Assembly (NCBI GenBank): GCA_963595735.1
Contig: CAVBJJ010000001.1
Span: 124,001-188,000, forward strand
Source of the DNA: CALWOS01 sp963595735
Lineage (GTDB): Bacteria > Bacillota > Clostridia > Oscillospirales > Oscillospiraceae
DNA: 64,000 bases
Direction of reading: 5' to 3'
Shown here in pieces: positions 36,452 through 45,682 of this stretch (position 1 is its first letter; the number at the start of each line of letters is the position of its first letter). Position numbers and translations under genes: made by a program. The notes under the pieces were generated by a model. That model was not told the origin of the DNA. It searched no databases and saw only the letters and a program-made list of their open reading frames with translations.

Positions 36452-37669
36452 TCAGTTCAAAAAGTCCTTGAGCTTTTTGCTGCGGCTGGGATGGCGCAGC
36501 TTCCGGAGCGCCTTGGCCTCGATCTGGCGGATACGCTCTCGGGTGACATTGAACTCCTTGCCCACTTCCTCCAGAGTGCGGGTGCGGCCGTCCAGAATGC
36601 CGAAGCGCAGCTCCAGCACCTTTTTCTCCCGGGGGGTGAGGGTGTCCAGCACATCCATCAGCTGCTCCCGCAGCAGAGTGAAGCTGGCGGCCTCGCTGGG
36701 CTCGCTGGCGTCCTCATCGGGGATGAAGTCGCCCAGATGGCTGTCCTCCTCCTCGCCGATGGGGGTTTCCAGACTGACCGGCTCCTGGGCGATTTTCAGG
36801 ATATCCCGCACCTTTTCCACCGGCAGCCCCATCTCCTTGGCGATTTCCTCCGGGCTGGGGTCGTGTCCCAGCTCCTGAAGCAGCTGGCGGGAAACGCGGA
36901 TGACCTTGTTGATGGTCTCCACCATGTGCACCGGGATGCGGATAGTCCGCGCCTGGTCGGCGATGGCCCGGGTGATCGCCTGGCGGATCCACCAGGTGGC
37001 ATAGGTGGAGAACTTGTAGCCCTTGGTGTAGTCAAACTTTTCCACCGCCTTGAGCAGACCCAGGTTGCCCTCCTGGATCAGATCCAGGAACAGCATTCCC
37101 CGGCCCACATAGCGCTTGGCAATGCTGACCACCAGACGGAGGTTGGCCTCCGCCATGCGGCGCTTGGCCTCCTCGTTGCCCTCGGACATCTGCACGGCCA
37201 GGTCGATCTCCTCCTCCGGGCTAAGCAGGTTGACCTTACCGATCTCCTTGAGGTACATCCGCACCGGGTCGTCGGTAGAGAAGCTGTCCACCGCGGCCTC
37301 GGTCTCCACCAGTTCCTCCTCGGTGACCTCCTCCAGCTCCTGCAGATCCTTCAGCTCCGGCCCCAGCTCCGCATCGCCCAAAATCAGCGTTTCGGCGTCC
37401 ACGGCCATGGCGTCGTCCCCGCCGGAGTAGTCCACATTGTTGTTTTCCAGCTGGTCATAGAACCAGTCCAGCTGCTCCTGATCCAGCGCCAGATCATCAA
37501 TGACCATCATCTCTTTTGCCGTTAGCTTGCCGGCCTTTTTGCCCTTTTCGATCAGCGCAAGGAGACGGTTCATGGGCGGTTCCTCAACGACCTCCTCCGT
37601 CTTTGCCTTTTTGGTCTTGATCTCCGCCTGCATTTCTGCGTTCTTCTGGTTTGCCATGTCTTTATCCAC
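36452..37669 (-). CDS. rpoD: Primary sigma factor RpoD (SigA)
   Basis: A 405-residue housekeeping sigma factor. Region 1.2 begins at DPVRMYLKEIGKVNLLSPEEE, quoted as DPVRMYLKEIG and VNLLSPEEE. Region 2 has FLDLIQEGNLGLLKAVEKFD and KFSTYATWWIRQAI; region 4.2 has TLEEVGKEFNVTRERIRQIE. The start is a GTG at 37669, overlapping the dnaG stop by 8 bases and preceded by AAAGGA; an ATG at 37657 is the alternative. It recognises the TTGACA/TATAAT promoters seen throughout this window. Last gene of dgt-dnaG-rpoD. Confidence 0.97.
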   Translation of the reverse strand: MDKDMANQKNAEMQAEIKTKKAKTEEVVEEPPMNRLLALIEKGKKAGKLTAKEMMVIDDLALDQEQLDWFYDQLENNNVDYSGGDDAMAVDAETLILGDAELGPELKDLQELEEVTEEELVETEAAVDSFSTDDPVRMYLKEIGKVNLLSPEEEIDLAVQMSEGNEEAKRRMAEANLRLVVSIAKRYVGRGMLFLDLIQEGNLGLLKAVEKFDYTKGYKFSTYATWWIRQAITRAIADQARTIRIPVHMVETINKVIRVSRQLLQELGHDPSPEEIAKEMGLPVEKVRDILKIAQEPVSLETPIGEEEDSHLGDFIPDEDASEPSEAASFTLLREQLMDVLDTLTPREKKVLELRFGILDGRTRTLEEVGKEFNVTRERIRQIEAKALRKLRHPSRSKKLKDFLN

Positions 37670-39416
37670 CGTATCCTTTCGTTTTCTTCAGCTGCGCGGC
37701 AAAGGCCCGCAGGTCATTTTTTTCTTCTGCTTTGCGGGCTTCCTCCCGCAGGATCTGTATGTAATCCTCCAGCGCTCTGGCGCCCTGCCGCAGATCCACG
37801 GCCTGATCCTGCCAGAGCTGGGTGAAATAGCTGATCTCCTCCGGGGAAAAGTCCTCGCCCAGCATGGCGGGGTTCACGGAGGCGCCCTCCCGGATCCGCC
37901 GGCGCAACAGCTCGTACAGCCGCCGCAAAAAGGGCGTTTGGAATTGCTCCGGCTTCGGCTCCTCCCGCCCCCGGAACAGGCCGGGATCCAGCAGCAGCAG
38001 CTGGAGAATCCCCCGTTCCGCCATTGCGGCGCGGGGATTTTCAAAGCGGATCTCCTCCCGGCCGCTGCCCACCGTTGGCGGGCGCACGCTGCGCACCATT
38101 TCCCGCTCCTGCCGTTTGCGGCTGCGGGCAGTGTTCTGCTTGCTGCGGCGGGTGACCTCCTGCAGCACGGCTTGGCGATCTACCTTTGCCTGCTCCGCCA
38201 CACGGCCGGCATAAATCTCCCGCTCCAGCCCGCCGGGCAGGGAGGCGATCAGCTCCGTTGCGGCTTTCAGATAGCCCAGCCGCCCCTCGTCCGTGTGGAG
38301 ATCAAACTGCGCCGCCAGCCGGCTCAGGCGGTAGTGCACCTGCTCCTCGCTGCCCTGCAGCAACGCCTGAAAGGCATCCGCGCCCCGGCTCCGGATGAAC
38401 TCGTCCGGATCCTTGGCGCCCTGCATTTGCAGCACCCGCACCTTCAGATCCAGCTTTTCCAGAATGCTGATGGCCCGCTGGGCGGCCTTTTGCCCCGCGC
38501 CGTCGTTGTCATAGGCGACGATGACCTCTTTGGTATAGCGGCTCATCAGCCGCGCCTGCTCCGCGGTCAGGCTGGTGCCCAGGGACGCCACGGCGCTGTC
38601 AAAGCCCGCCTGATGCAGGGAGACAATATCAATGTTTCCCTCCGCCAGGATCATATATCCATGCTTGGACTTTTTCGCCAGATTCAGCGCGAACAGATTG
38701 CGGCTTTTGTTGAATACCAGCGTCTCCGGGCTGTTCATGTACTTCGGCTCACCCTCGTCCAGAATGCGCCCGGAAAAGCCGATCACGCTGCCCCGGACAT
38801 CGATCACCGGGAACATGAGCCGGTTGCGGAAGGTGTCGTATATGCCGCTGCCCTTTTTGCTTTCCCGCACCAGCCCGGCCTGCACCAGCTCCAGTCGGGT
38901 ATAGCCCTTTTGCCGCATGGCGTCCGCCAGGGCGTTCCAGCTGTCCGGGGCAAAGCCCAGGCCAAAGACCTTGACCATGCGGGGCGAGATGCCCCGTCGC
39001 TGCACATAGTCCCGCGCCGCCGCGCCGCCGGGGGCGCACAGACAGCGGTAAAAAAACCTTGCCGCGTCCCGGTTCAGCGCCAGCATCCGCTCCCGGCGGG
39101 AGCTTTGGGGGTCGCTGTCCGTTTCCGGCACCTGCATCCCGGCGCGGCGCGCCAGAAAATGCACCGCATCCACAAAAGACAGGTTTTCTGCCTCCATGAC
39201 GAAATTGATCACCCCGCCGCCCTTGCCGCAGCCGAAGCAGTGGTAAATCTGCTTGTCCGGCGAAACGGAAAAAGAGGGGGTTTTTTCGCTGTGAAACGGG
39301 CAAAGCCCGAACAGATTGGCGCCCGACCGCTTTGTCAGCCGGACATACTCGCCCACCACATCCTCAATGGGACTGCGGTCGATCAGCTCCTGTAAAAAGG
39401 ACTCCGGAATGGCCAC
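37662..39416 (-). CDS. dnaG: DNA primase DnaG
   Basis: A 584-residue primase begun at a GTG with GGAGG eight bases upstream. The N-terminal zinc ribbon is CHC2-type (Cys39, His42, Cys60, Cys63). The TOPRIM core holds YMILAEGNIDIVSLHQAGF, VASLGTSLT and VAYDNDGAGQKA with the metal-binding acids. The C-terminal helicase-binding region is present. It makes RNA primers for replication. It is the middle gene of the macromolecular synthesis operon. Confidence 0.97.
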   Translation of the reverse strand: MAIPESFLQELIDRSPIEDVVGEYVRLTKRSGANLFGLCPFHSEKTPSFSVSPDKQIYHCFGCGKGGGVINFVMEAENLSFVDAVHFLARRAGMQVPETDSDPQSSRRERMLALNRDAARFFYRCLCAPGGAAARDYVQRRGISPRMVKVFGLGFAPDSWNALADAMRQKGYTRLELVQAGLVRESKKGSGIYDTFRNRLMFPVIDVRGSVIGFSGRILDEGEPKYMNSPETLVFNKSRNLFALNLAKKSKHGYMILAEGNIDIVSLHQAGFDSAVASLGTSLTAEQARLMSRYTKEVIVAYDNDGAGQKAAQRAISILEKLDLKVRVLQMQGAKDPDEFIRSRGADAFQALLQGSEEQVHYRLSRLAAQFDLHTDEGRLGYLKAATELIASLPGGLEREIYAGRVAEQAKVDRQAVLQEVTRRSKQNTARSRKRQEREMVRSVRPPTVGSGREEIRFENPRAAMAERGILQLLLLDPGLFRGREEPKPEQFQTPFLRRLYELLRRRIREGASVNPAMLGEDFSPEEISYFTQLWQDQAVDLRQGARALEDYIQILREEARKAEEKNDLRAFAAQLKKTKGYGG

Positions 39417-39459
39417 GCCCGGCGCCTCCTTTCCTTTTGTTTGCTCTGACAGAGGATTT

Positions 39460-40464
39460 TTACCGCACCTGCCAGGCCGCGGGGATGAACAGCTCGCTGT
39501 ATTGGTACATGGCGTATTTGTCCGTCATGCCGGCCACATAGTCGCACACGGCGCGGGTCACGCCGTCCTCCGCGGCAATGTTCCGGTAATCCTCCGGCAG
39601 CTTTTCCACATGGGCGACATAGTAGTCATAGATGCTGCGCAGGATGTTTTCCACCTTGCTCTCCTCGCCCTTGGCGATAGGGTTATAGTAGACTGCCTCA
39701 TACATGAATTGATGAAAGCACTCCACCGCCGCCGCCATTTCCGGGGAAAAGCCGATGCTGCCCTGCCTGCTGTTGGCGATCAGGTCGGACACGATGGTGT
39801 TGATGCGCTCGCTGTTGCGCGTGCCGATCTGCTGCCGCACCAGCGCCGGCACATCCTCCGCCTGTAAAATTCCGGCGCGCACCGCGTCGTCCAGATCGTG
39901 GTTGATGTAGGCGATGCGGTCGGACAGGCGCACCACGGTCGCCTCCCGGGTGTCCTCGGGGCTGCCGTGGGTGTGGTGGAGGATGCCCATACGGGTCTCC
40001 TGGCACAGGTTCAATCCCCGGCCGGATTTTTCCAGCCGGTCAACCACCCGCAGGCTTTGCTCGTAGTGGTGAAAGCCGCCAGGATAGATGTTCCGCAGCG
40101 CCCGCTCCCCGGCGTGACCAAAGGGGGTGTGTCCCAGGTCATGCCCCAGGGCGATGGCCTCCGTTAAGTCCTCGTTGAGCGCCAGCGCCCGGGCAATGGT
40201 GCGGGCAATGCGGCAGACCTCCAGCGTGTGGGTCAGACGGGTGCGGTAGTGGTCGCCCTCCGGCTGGAGAAAGACCTGGGTCTTGTGCTTGAGCCGCCGA
40301 AAGGCCTTGGAGTGACAGATGCGGTCGATATCCCGCTGGAAGCAGCTGCGGTTGGGACAGGGCGCTTCGTTCCAGCGCCGTCCCTGGCTGTTTTTGGCCA
40401 GCACGCCGAACGGCCCGATGATCTGCTGCTCCAGCGCTTCCCAGCGTTCACGGGGACAGGACAT
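39460..40464 (-). CDS. dgt: dGTPase-like HD-domain triphosphohydrolase
   Basis: A 334-residue protein if begun at the ATG at 40464, which has GGAGG upstream; 25 extra in-frame residues are rejected. HD-domain metal ligands appear in RLTHTLEVCRIARTIA and AIALGHDLGHTPFGHAGE. FRRLKHKTQVFLQPEGDHYRT is typical of the Dgt-like family. It hydrolyses dNTPs, classically dGTP, to nucleoside and triphosphate. Its place ahead of dnaG and rpoD is common in Clostridia and links nucleotide control to replication. Confidence 0.93.
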   Translation of the reverse strand: MSCPRERWEALEQQIIGPFGVLAKNSQGRRWNEAPCPNRSCFQRDIDRICHSKAFRRLKHKTQVFLQPEGDHYRTRLTHTLEVCRIARTIARALALNEDLTEAIALGHDLGHTPFGHAGERALRNIYPGGFHHYEQSLRVVDRLEKSGRGLNLCQETRMGILHHTHGSPEDTREATVVRLSDRIAYINHDLDDAVRAGILQAEDVPALVRQQIGTRNSERINTIVSDLIANSRQGSIGFSPEMAAAVECFHQFMYEAVYYNPIAKGEESKVENILRSIYDYYVAHVEKLPEDYRNIAAEDGVTRAVCDYVAGMTDKYAMYQYSELFIPAAWQVR

Positions 40465-40822
40465 ATGGCTCACCTCCGGATCTTGCTTAAAAAACCAGAA
40501 GCCTGCCGCAAAAAACCATTTACCCCTTGCGGCAGGCATTCTACTTTTGTCTCATACCAGTCTTATTCGCCGCAGAATGGAAAATTCCTCTTTTTTTCGG
40601 AGGAAATTGTAAAATTTTTATTCTCCGCCGCAAAAGCGCGGCTCTGCCTGTGGCTTTTGCCCCCACTGCCGGCAAGATTTTTTGTTGTGTTTTCCGGGCG
40701 AAAATGCTATAATATTTTATTCCATACGCGACTGCATACGCGTTTATTTTTTCTTTTATTTTTTATGCTTTTCAGGGAGCGCTTGCGCTTCCGATCCTAT
40801 ACAGAAACGAGGATTTTTTCTT
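40465..40822. other. Divergent intergenic region, dgt/miaB
   Basis: It holds an 11-bp perfect inverted repeat, GCCTGCCGCAA with TTGCGGCAGGC (40501-40537), just upstream of dgt and followed on the minus strand by a T-rich tract at 40494-40489. Near miaB it holds the promoter at 40685-40713. No open frame with a ribosome site was found. Confidence 0.5.
40685..40713 (+). promoter_or_regulatory. Extended -10 promoter of miaB
   Basis: TTGTGT (40685-40690), a 17-base spacer and TATAAT (40708-40713) preceded by TGC, an extended -10 that compensates for the weak -35. Confidence 0.75.
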
Positions 40823-42235
40823 ATGTCCTATCAGCGCATCGAGATCGCGCCGGAGCAGGTGGACCGGCAGCGGGAGATCTGTCAGAAGATCCGCACCCTG
40901 CACCAGGCCCCGCCGCTGGCTCTGGTGGATACCTACGGCTGCCAGCAGAACGAGGCCGACAGCCAGCGTCTCCGGGGCTTTCTCCGGGAGGCGGGCTATG
41001 CCTTTACGGAAAACGAGGCGGAAGCCGACCTGATCGTTGTCAACACCTGCGCCGTCCGGGAGCACGCGGAAATGCGCGTGCTGGGCAATGTGGGGCAGCT
41101 CAACCACACCAAAAAGGCCAAGCCGGAGCAGAAGATCGTCCTGTGCGGCTGCATGGTGCAGCAGCCCCATATGGCGGAAAAGCTGCGGAAAAGCTATTCT
41201 CTGGTGGATCTGGTCTTCGGCCCCCACGAGCTTTGGCGCTTTCCGGAGCTGCTGTACCGCATTTTAACGGAAAGCGGCCATGTGTTCGCCACCGCCCCCT
41301 CGGAGGGCAATATTGCCGAGGGCGTTCCCGTCCAGCGGGAAAACGGCGTCAAGGCCTGGCTTTCCATCATGTACGGCTGCAACAACTTCTGCACCTACTG
41401 CGTGGTGCCCCATGTCCGGGGACGGGAGCGCTCCCGCCGGCCGGAGGAGATCGAGGCCGAGTGCCGGGAGCTGGTGGCCGCGGGCTACAAGGACATCACC
41501 CTGCTGGGGCAGAATGTCAACTCCTATGGCAAGGATCTGGGTCTGGGCACGGACTTTGCCGACCTGCTGGCGCGGCTGTGTCAGATCGAGGGGGACTTCC
41601 TCCTGCGCTTTATGACCAGCCACCCCAAGGACGCCACGGAAAAGCTGTTCCGCACCATGGCGGAAAACCCCAAGTGCGCCCGGCACTTCCATTTGCCGGT
41701 GCAGGCCGGCAGCGACCGGGTGCTTCACGCCATGAACCGGGTCTATGACCGTCAGACCTATCTGGACAAGGTGGCGCTGGCGCGAAAATATATGCCGGAC
41801 ATCGTTTTGACCACGGATATCATCGTTGGCTTTCCCGGCGAAACGGCGGAGGAATTCGCCGAGACCCTTTCTCTGGTCAAGCAGGTGGAATATGACGCCA
41901 TGTTCACCTTTATCTACTCCCCCCGAATGGGGACCCCGGCGGCCAAGCTGCCGGACCCGGTCTCCCGGGCGGAAAAGCAGGTCTGGTTTGACCAGCTGCT
42001 GGCGGTGCAAAACCCCATCAGCGCCGCCAAGCACGCCGCCTATGTGGGCAAGCGCCTGCGGGTGCTGGTGGACGGCGAAAGCGGCGACGCCCGCTGGCCG
42101 CTAAGCGCCCGCACCGCCGGCGGACGGCTGGTGCGCGTGGCCGGCGACGCCAAACACATCGGACAGTTTATCCTCGTGGACATCACCGGCAGCAACACCT
42201 GGGCGCTGTATGGCGAAGCGGTGGAAGAAAAATAA
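40823..42235 (+). CDS. miaB: tRNA methylthiotransferase MiaB
   Basis: A 470-residue radical SAM enzyme. The N-terminal UPF0004 domain carries its cluster cysteines in TYGCQQNEAD, VNTCAVREH and LCGCM. The radical SAM motif MYGCNNFCTYC gives Cys186, Cys190 and Cys193. A C-terminal TRAM domain follows. It converts i6A37 to ms2i6A37 in tRNAs reading UNN codons. The i6A precursor is made by MiaA, encoded at 48727-49719. The ATG follows GAGG at a long spacing. Confidence 0.95.
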   Translation: MSYQRIEIAPEQVDRQREICQKIRTLHQAPPLALVDTYGCQQNEADSQRLRGFLREAGYAFTENEAEADLIVVNTCAVREHAEMRVLGNVGQLNHTKKAKPEQKIVLCGCMVQQPHMAEKLRKSYSLVDLVFGPHELWRFPELLYRILTESGHVFATAPSEGNIAEGVPVQRENGVKAWLSIMYGCNNFCTYCVVPHVRGRERSRRPEEIEAECRELVAAGYKDITLLGQNVNSYGKDLGLGTDFADLLARLCQIEGDFLLRFMTSHPKDATEKLFRTMAENPKCARHFHLPVQAGSDRVLHAMNRVYDRQTYLDKVALARKYMPDIVLTTDIIVGFPGETAEEFAETLSLVKQVEYDAMFTFIYSPRMGTPAAKLPDPVSRAEKQVWFDQLLAVQNPISAAKHAAYVGKRLRVLVDGESGDARWPLSARTAGGRLVRVAGDAKHIGQFILVDITGSNTWALYGEAVEEK

Positions 42236-42299
42236 TTTCAGGCTGTCGAAAAACAGCTTCCCCCCCTTGGGGGCTTTACGAACAAAAGGAGTCTTTTTT

Positions 42300-44921
42300 A
42301 TGGCCGATATGACCCCGATGAAGCAGCAATACTACGACATCAAGCGGCAGCATCAGGACTGTATGCTCTTTTTCCGCCTGGGCGATTTTTACGAGATGTT
42401 CGACGATGACGCCCGTACCGCCGCCCGGGAGCTGGATCTGGCGCTGACCACCCGGGACAGAAACAAGCCGGAGGAGGAGCGCACCCCCATGTGCGGCGTG
42501 CCCTACCACAGCGCCGAGGCCTACATCGGCCGGCTGATCGAAAAGGGCTACAAGGTAGCCATCTGCGAACAGACCGAGGATCCCGCCAAGGCCAAGGGTC
42601 TGGTCAAGCGGGATGTGATCCGGGTCATCACCCCCGGCACGGTCATGGCCGACTCCATGCTGGATGAAAAACGCAGCAACTATCTGGCGGCGGTACTGCT
42701 GGAGCAGGAGCAGGGGAGCATTGCCCTCTGCGATGTCTCCACCGGCGAGGTGTGCCTTTCCGCCTTTTCCCAGGAGGCGCTGCCCCATCTGCTCAACGAG
42801 CTGGGGCGTTTTTCTCCCCGGGAACTGCTGCTTTCCCCGGGCGCGGCGGAAAATGAACTGCTGGGGCAGTTTCTCAGCCAAAAGCTGCGCTGCATGACCC
42901 AGCCCGGCGCGGCGGAGAGCTTTGCCCCGGAGGCGGCCGCCGCCTGCATCGCCGCCCAGTATCCCCAGGCCAGCCTGGCCGATCTGGGGCTGGAGGGGGA
43001 GGAGGCCGCCCAGCGGGCGCTGGGCGCGCTGCTGGCCTATATCCGGGAGACCCAGAAAACGGATCTGAAGCATCTGGAGCGCCCAGAGATCCTGGCCTCC
43101 GGCCGCTATATGGAAATGGACTACTCCACCCGGCGGAATCTGGAGCTGACCGAGGGGCTGCGCTCCCGGGAAAAATGGGGCAGCCTGCTCTGGGTGCTGG
43201 ACAAAACCCGCACCCCCATGGGCGCAAGAATGCTCCGCAGCTGGGTGGAGCGCCCGCTGCTGTCTCCGGTGGCCATCCACCGGCGGCTGGATGCGGTGGA
43301 GGAGCTGACGGAAAACAGTATGCTCCGCGCCGAGCTGCGCCAGGTGCTTTCCACCGTGGGCGATTACCGCCGTCTGGTGGGGCGCTGCGTCTGCGGCACC
43401 GCCACCGGCAAGGATCTCCACGCCCTGGGCGAATACTGCGCCGCCCTGAGCATTCTCCGCCACCACATGAAGGACACGGTGCGCTGCGCCGCCCTGCGGG
43501 AGATCGCCCAGCAGGATGTGCTGATGGACATGGTGATCCTGCTGCGGGGCAATGTGGTGGACGATCCCCCGTTCTCCGTCCGGGAGGGCGGGATCATCCG
43601 TCCCCATGTCAACGAGGAGCTGGACCGGCTGCGCCAGCTGCGGGACAACAGCGCCGAGCTGATGAAGGAAATGGAGCAGCGGGAGCGCTTTAACACCGGC
43701 ATCCAAAAGCTGAAGCTGGGCTATAACAAGGTCTTTGGCTATTACATCGAGATCCCCAAATCCGCCGGAGATATGCCCGTGCCGCCCCATTACATCCGCA
43801 AGCAGACCCTTTCCAACTGCGAGCGGTATTTTACGGAAGAGCTGAAAAACATGGAAACTGCCATCGTCGGCGCGCGGGACAAGATCTGCGATCTGGAATA
43901 CCGCCTGTTCTGCCAGCTGCGGGACAAGGTCGCCGCGCAGGTGGGACGGATCCAGGCCGCGGCGGACAATGTGGCGCGGCTGGACACCTTCTGCTCTCTG
44001 GCGGAGGTGGCCGTGCGGCAGAACTATGTCCGCCCGGAGGTGGACTGCGGCGACCTGCTGGACATCCGGGACGGCCGGCATCCGGTGGTGGAATTCAGCC
44101 AGCAGGACTGCCTTTTTGTCCCCAACGACAGCCTGCTCAACTGCGGCGATGACCGCGCGGCCATCGTCACCGGCCCCAACATGGCCGGTAAGAGCACCTA
44201 TATGCGCCAGACCGCGCTCATCACCCTGATGGCGCAGATGGGCAGCTTTGTCCCGGCCAAAAGCGCCCGGGTGGGCGTGGTGGATCGGGTCTTTACCCGC
44301 ATCGGCGCCAGCGACGATCTGGCCTCCGGCCAGAGCACCTTTATGGTGGAGATGAGCGAAATGGCAAACATTCTCCGTCATGCCACCGAAAAAAGCCTGC
44401 TCATCCTCGATGAGATCGGCCGGGGCACCAGCACCTTTGACGGCATGGCCATTGCCCGGGCGGTGCTGGAGTTCTGCGTGGACAAGCGCAAACTGGGCGC
44501 AAAGACCATGTTTGCCACCCATTATCACGAGCTGACCGCGCTGGAGGGCTGTCTGCCCGGCGTGCGCAACTATAACATCACCGCCAAAAAGCAAAACGGC
44601 GACCTGCTGTTTCTGCGGAAGATCGTCCCCGGCGCGGCGGACGAAAGCTACGGCATCGAGGTGGCCAAACTGGCCGGCGTACCGGCGGAGGTGGTCGCCA
44701 AGGCGCGAACCTATTTGCAGGAGCTGGAGCACAAATCCCCGGCAGCGACGGCGGTGCCCGCCGCGCCCAAGCCGGAACCGGAAGTCCCTGCGCAGCTGGG
44801 TCTGGCCGATCTGGCCGCGGCGCAGGTGCGGGATACGCTCCAGGCGCTGGATGTGAACACCATTACCCCGCTGGAGGCGCTGAATCTGCTGCACCAGCTG
44901 AAAAAGAAGGTGAGCGGCTGA
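42300..44921 (+). CDS. mutS: DNA mismatch repair protein MutS
   Basis: An 873-residue MutS started at the ATG at 42300 with AAAGGAG upstream; a longer frame overlapping miaB is rejected. The mismatch-reading Phe-x-Glu is at 30-32 in GDFYEMF. The ATPase Walker A is GPNMAGKSTYMRQ near 625, with LLILDEIGRGTSTFDG as Walker B. It recognises mismatches and recruits MutL. Its stop overlaps the CPBP protease start by one base. Confidence 0.97.
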   Translation: MADMTPMKQQYYDIKRQHQDCMLFFRLGDFYEMFDDDARTAARELDLALTTRDRNKPEEERTPMCGVPYHSAEAYIGRLIEKGYKVAICEQTEDPAKAKGLVKRDVIRVITPGTVMADSMLDEKRSNYLAAVLLEQEQGSIALCDVSTGEVCLSAFSQEALPHLLNELGRFSPRELLLSPGAAENELLGQFLSQKLRCMTQPGAAESFAPEAAAACIAAQYPQASLADLGLEGEEAAQRALGALLAYIRETQKTDLKHLERPEILASGRYMEMDYSTRRNLELTEGLRSREKWGSLLWVLDKTRTPMGARMLRSWVERPLLSPVAIHRRLDAVEELTENSMLRAELRQVLSTVGDYRRLVGRCVCGTATGKDLHALGEYCAALSILRHHMKDTVRCAALREIAQQDVLMDMVILLRGNVVDDPPFSVREGGIIRPHVNEELDRLRQLRDNSAELMKEMEQRERFNTGIQKLKLGYNKVFGYYIEIPKSAGDMPVPPHYIRKQTLSNCERYFTEELKNMETAIVGARDKICDLEYRLFCQLRDKVAAQVGRIQAAADNVARLDTFCSLAEVAVRQNYVRPEVDCGDLLDIRDGRHPVVEFSQQDCLFVPNDSLLNCGDDRAAIVTGPNMAGKSTYMRQTALITLMAQMGSFVPAKSARVGVVDRVFTRIGASDDLASGQSTFMVEMSEMANILRHATEKSLLILDEIGRGTSTFDGMAIARAVLEFCVDKRKLGAKTMFATHYHELTALEGCLPGVRNYNITAKKQNGDLLFLRKIVPGAADESYGIEVAKLAGVPAEVVAKARTYLQELEHKSPAATAVPAAPKPEPEVPAQLGLADLAAAQVRDTLQALDVNTITPLEALNLLHQLKKKVSG

Positions 44922-45637
44922 TGCGTGCCATCCCCTCCCGGGTCTATCCCATCCAGCCCCACCTGAGCCGGGGGCGCTGGATCGCCGGGCTGCTCTATCT
45001 GGTCTGTCACTGCGTGCTGATCCCCCTGGCGCTGGATCTGTACTTTCTCAAATACGCTCCCACTCCCACCATCATGGAGCTGGCCGGGCAAAACGCGGTG
45101 TACTATGCCGCAGGGCTGGCTTTTGTGCTGGCGGTGCTTTCCCGCTGGCTGCGGGAGGAATTTTACCTCCTGCTGGACGCCCCGCTCCGCTGCCTGCGGC
45201 TGCTGGTGCTGGGCTTTTTTCTGTATTTTATCCTTGCCTTTGCGGTAAGTCTGGTGCTGCAATACGGCTTTTCCGCCACAGAAAACCCCAACCAGTCTGC
45301 GGTAAATCAAATGATCGGCCGGGCGCGCAATCCCATGTTCGGCCTGACGGTGTTTTTAGCGCCGCTGGTGGAGGAGACCCTGTTCCGGGGCGTGCTATTC
45401 GGCGGCATCCACCCCAAGAACCGGACGGCGGCCTATGTTGTCAGCATGGCCGCGTTTTCCCTGTATCATGTCTGGCAGTATATTGCCTTTACCGGCAATT
45501 TCTCTCTGCTAATCTACGGCATGGTCTATCTTCCCGCCGGCTTTGTGCTGGCCTGGCAATATGAGCGCTCCGGCAGCGTCTGGACGCCGATTTTTCTGCA
45601 CATGATCATCAACGCCATGGGCTTTCTGCTGCAATAG
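44921..45637 (+). CDS. CPBP-family intramembrane metalloprotease
   Basis: A 238-residue membrane protein with about six hydrophobic segments. Catalytic motifs of the CPBP (CAAX protease/bacteriocin processing) family are present: EETLFRGVLFG, with the Glu-Glu and Arg, then FSLYHVWQYI and a final HMIINAMGF. Bacterial members are implicated in bacteriocin immunity or membrane-protein processing; the substrate here is unknown. It lies between mutS and mutL with a TGATG overlap to mutS, so it is co-translated with repair genes without an evident link in function. Confidence 0.9.
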   Translation: MRAIPSRVYPIQPHLSRGRWIAGLLYLVCHCVLIPLALDLYFLKYAPTPTIMELAGQNAVYYAAGLAFVLAVLSRWLREEFYLLLDAPLRCLRLLVLGFFLYFILAFAVSLVLQYGFSATENPNQSAVNQMIGRARNPMFGLTVFLAPLVEETLFRGVLFGGIHPKNRTAAYVVSMAAFSLYHVWQYIAFTGNFSLLIYGMVYLPAGFVLAWQYERSGSVWTPIFLHMIINAMGFLLQ

Positions 45638-45682
45638 GCTCATGCAAAAACTGGCCGGAATCCCGGCCGGAAAGGAGCAGCC

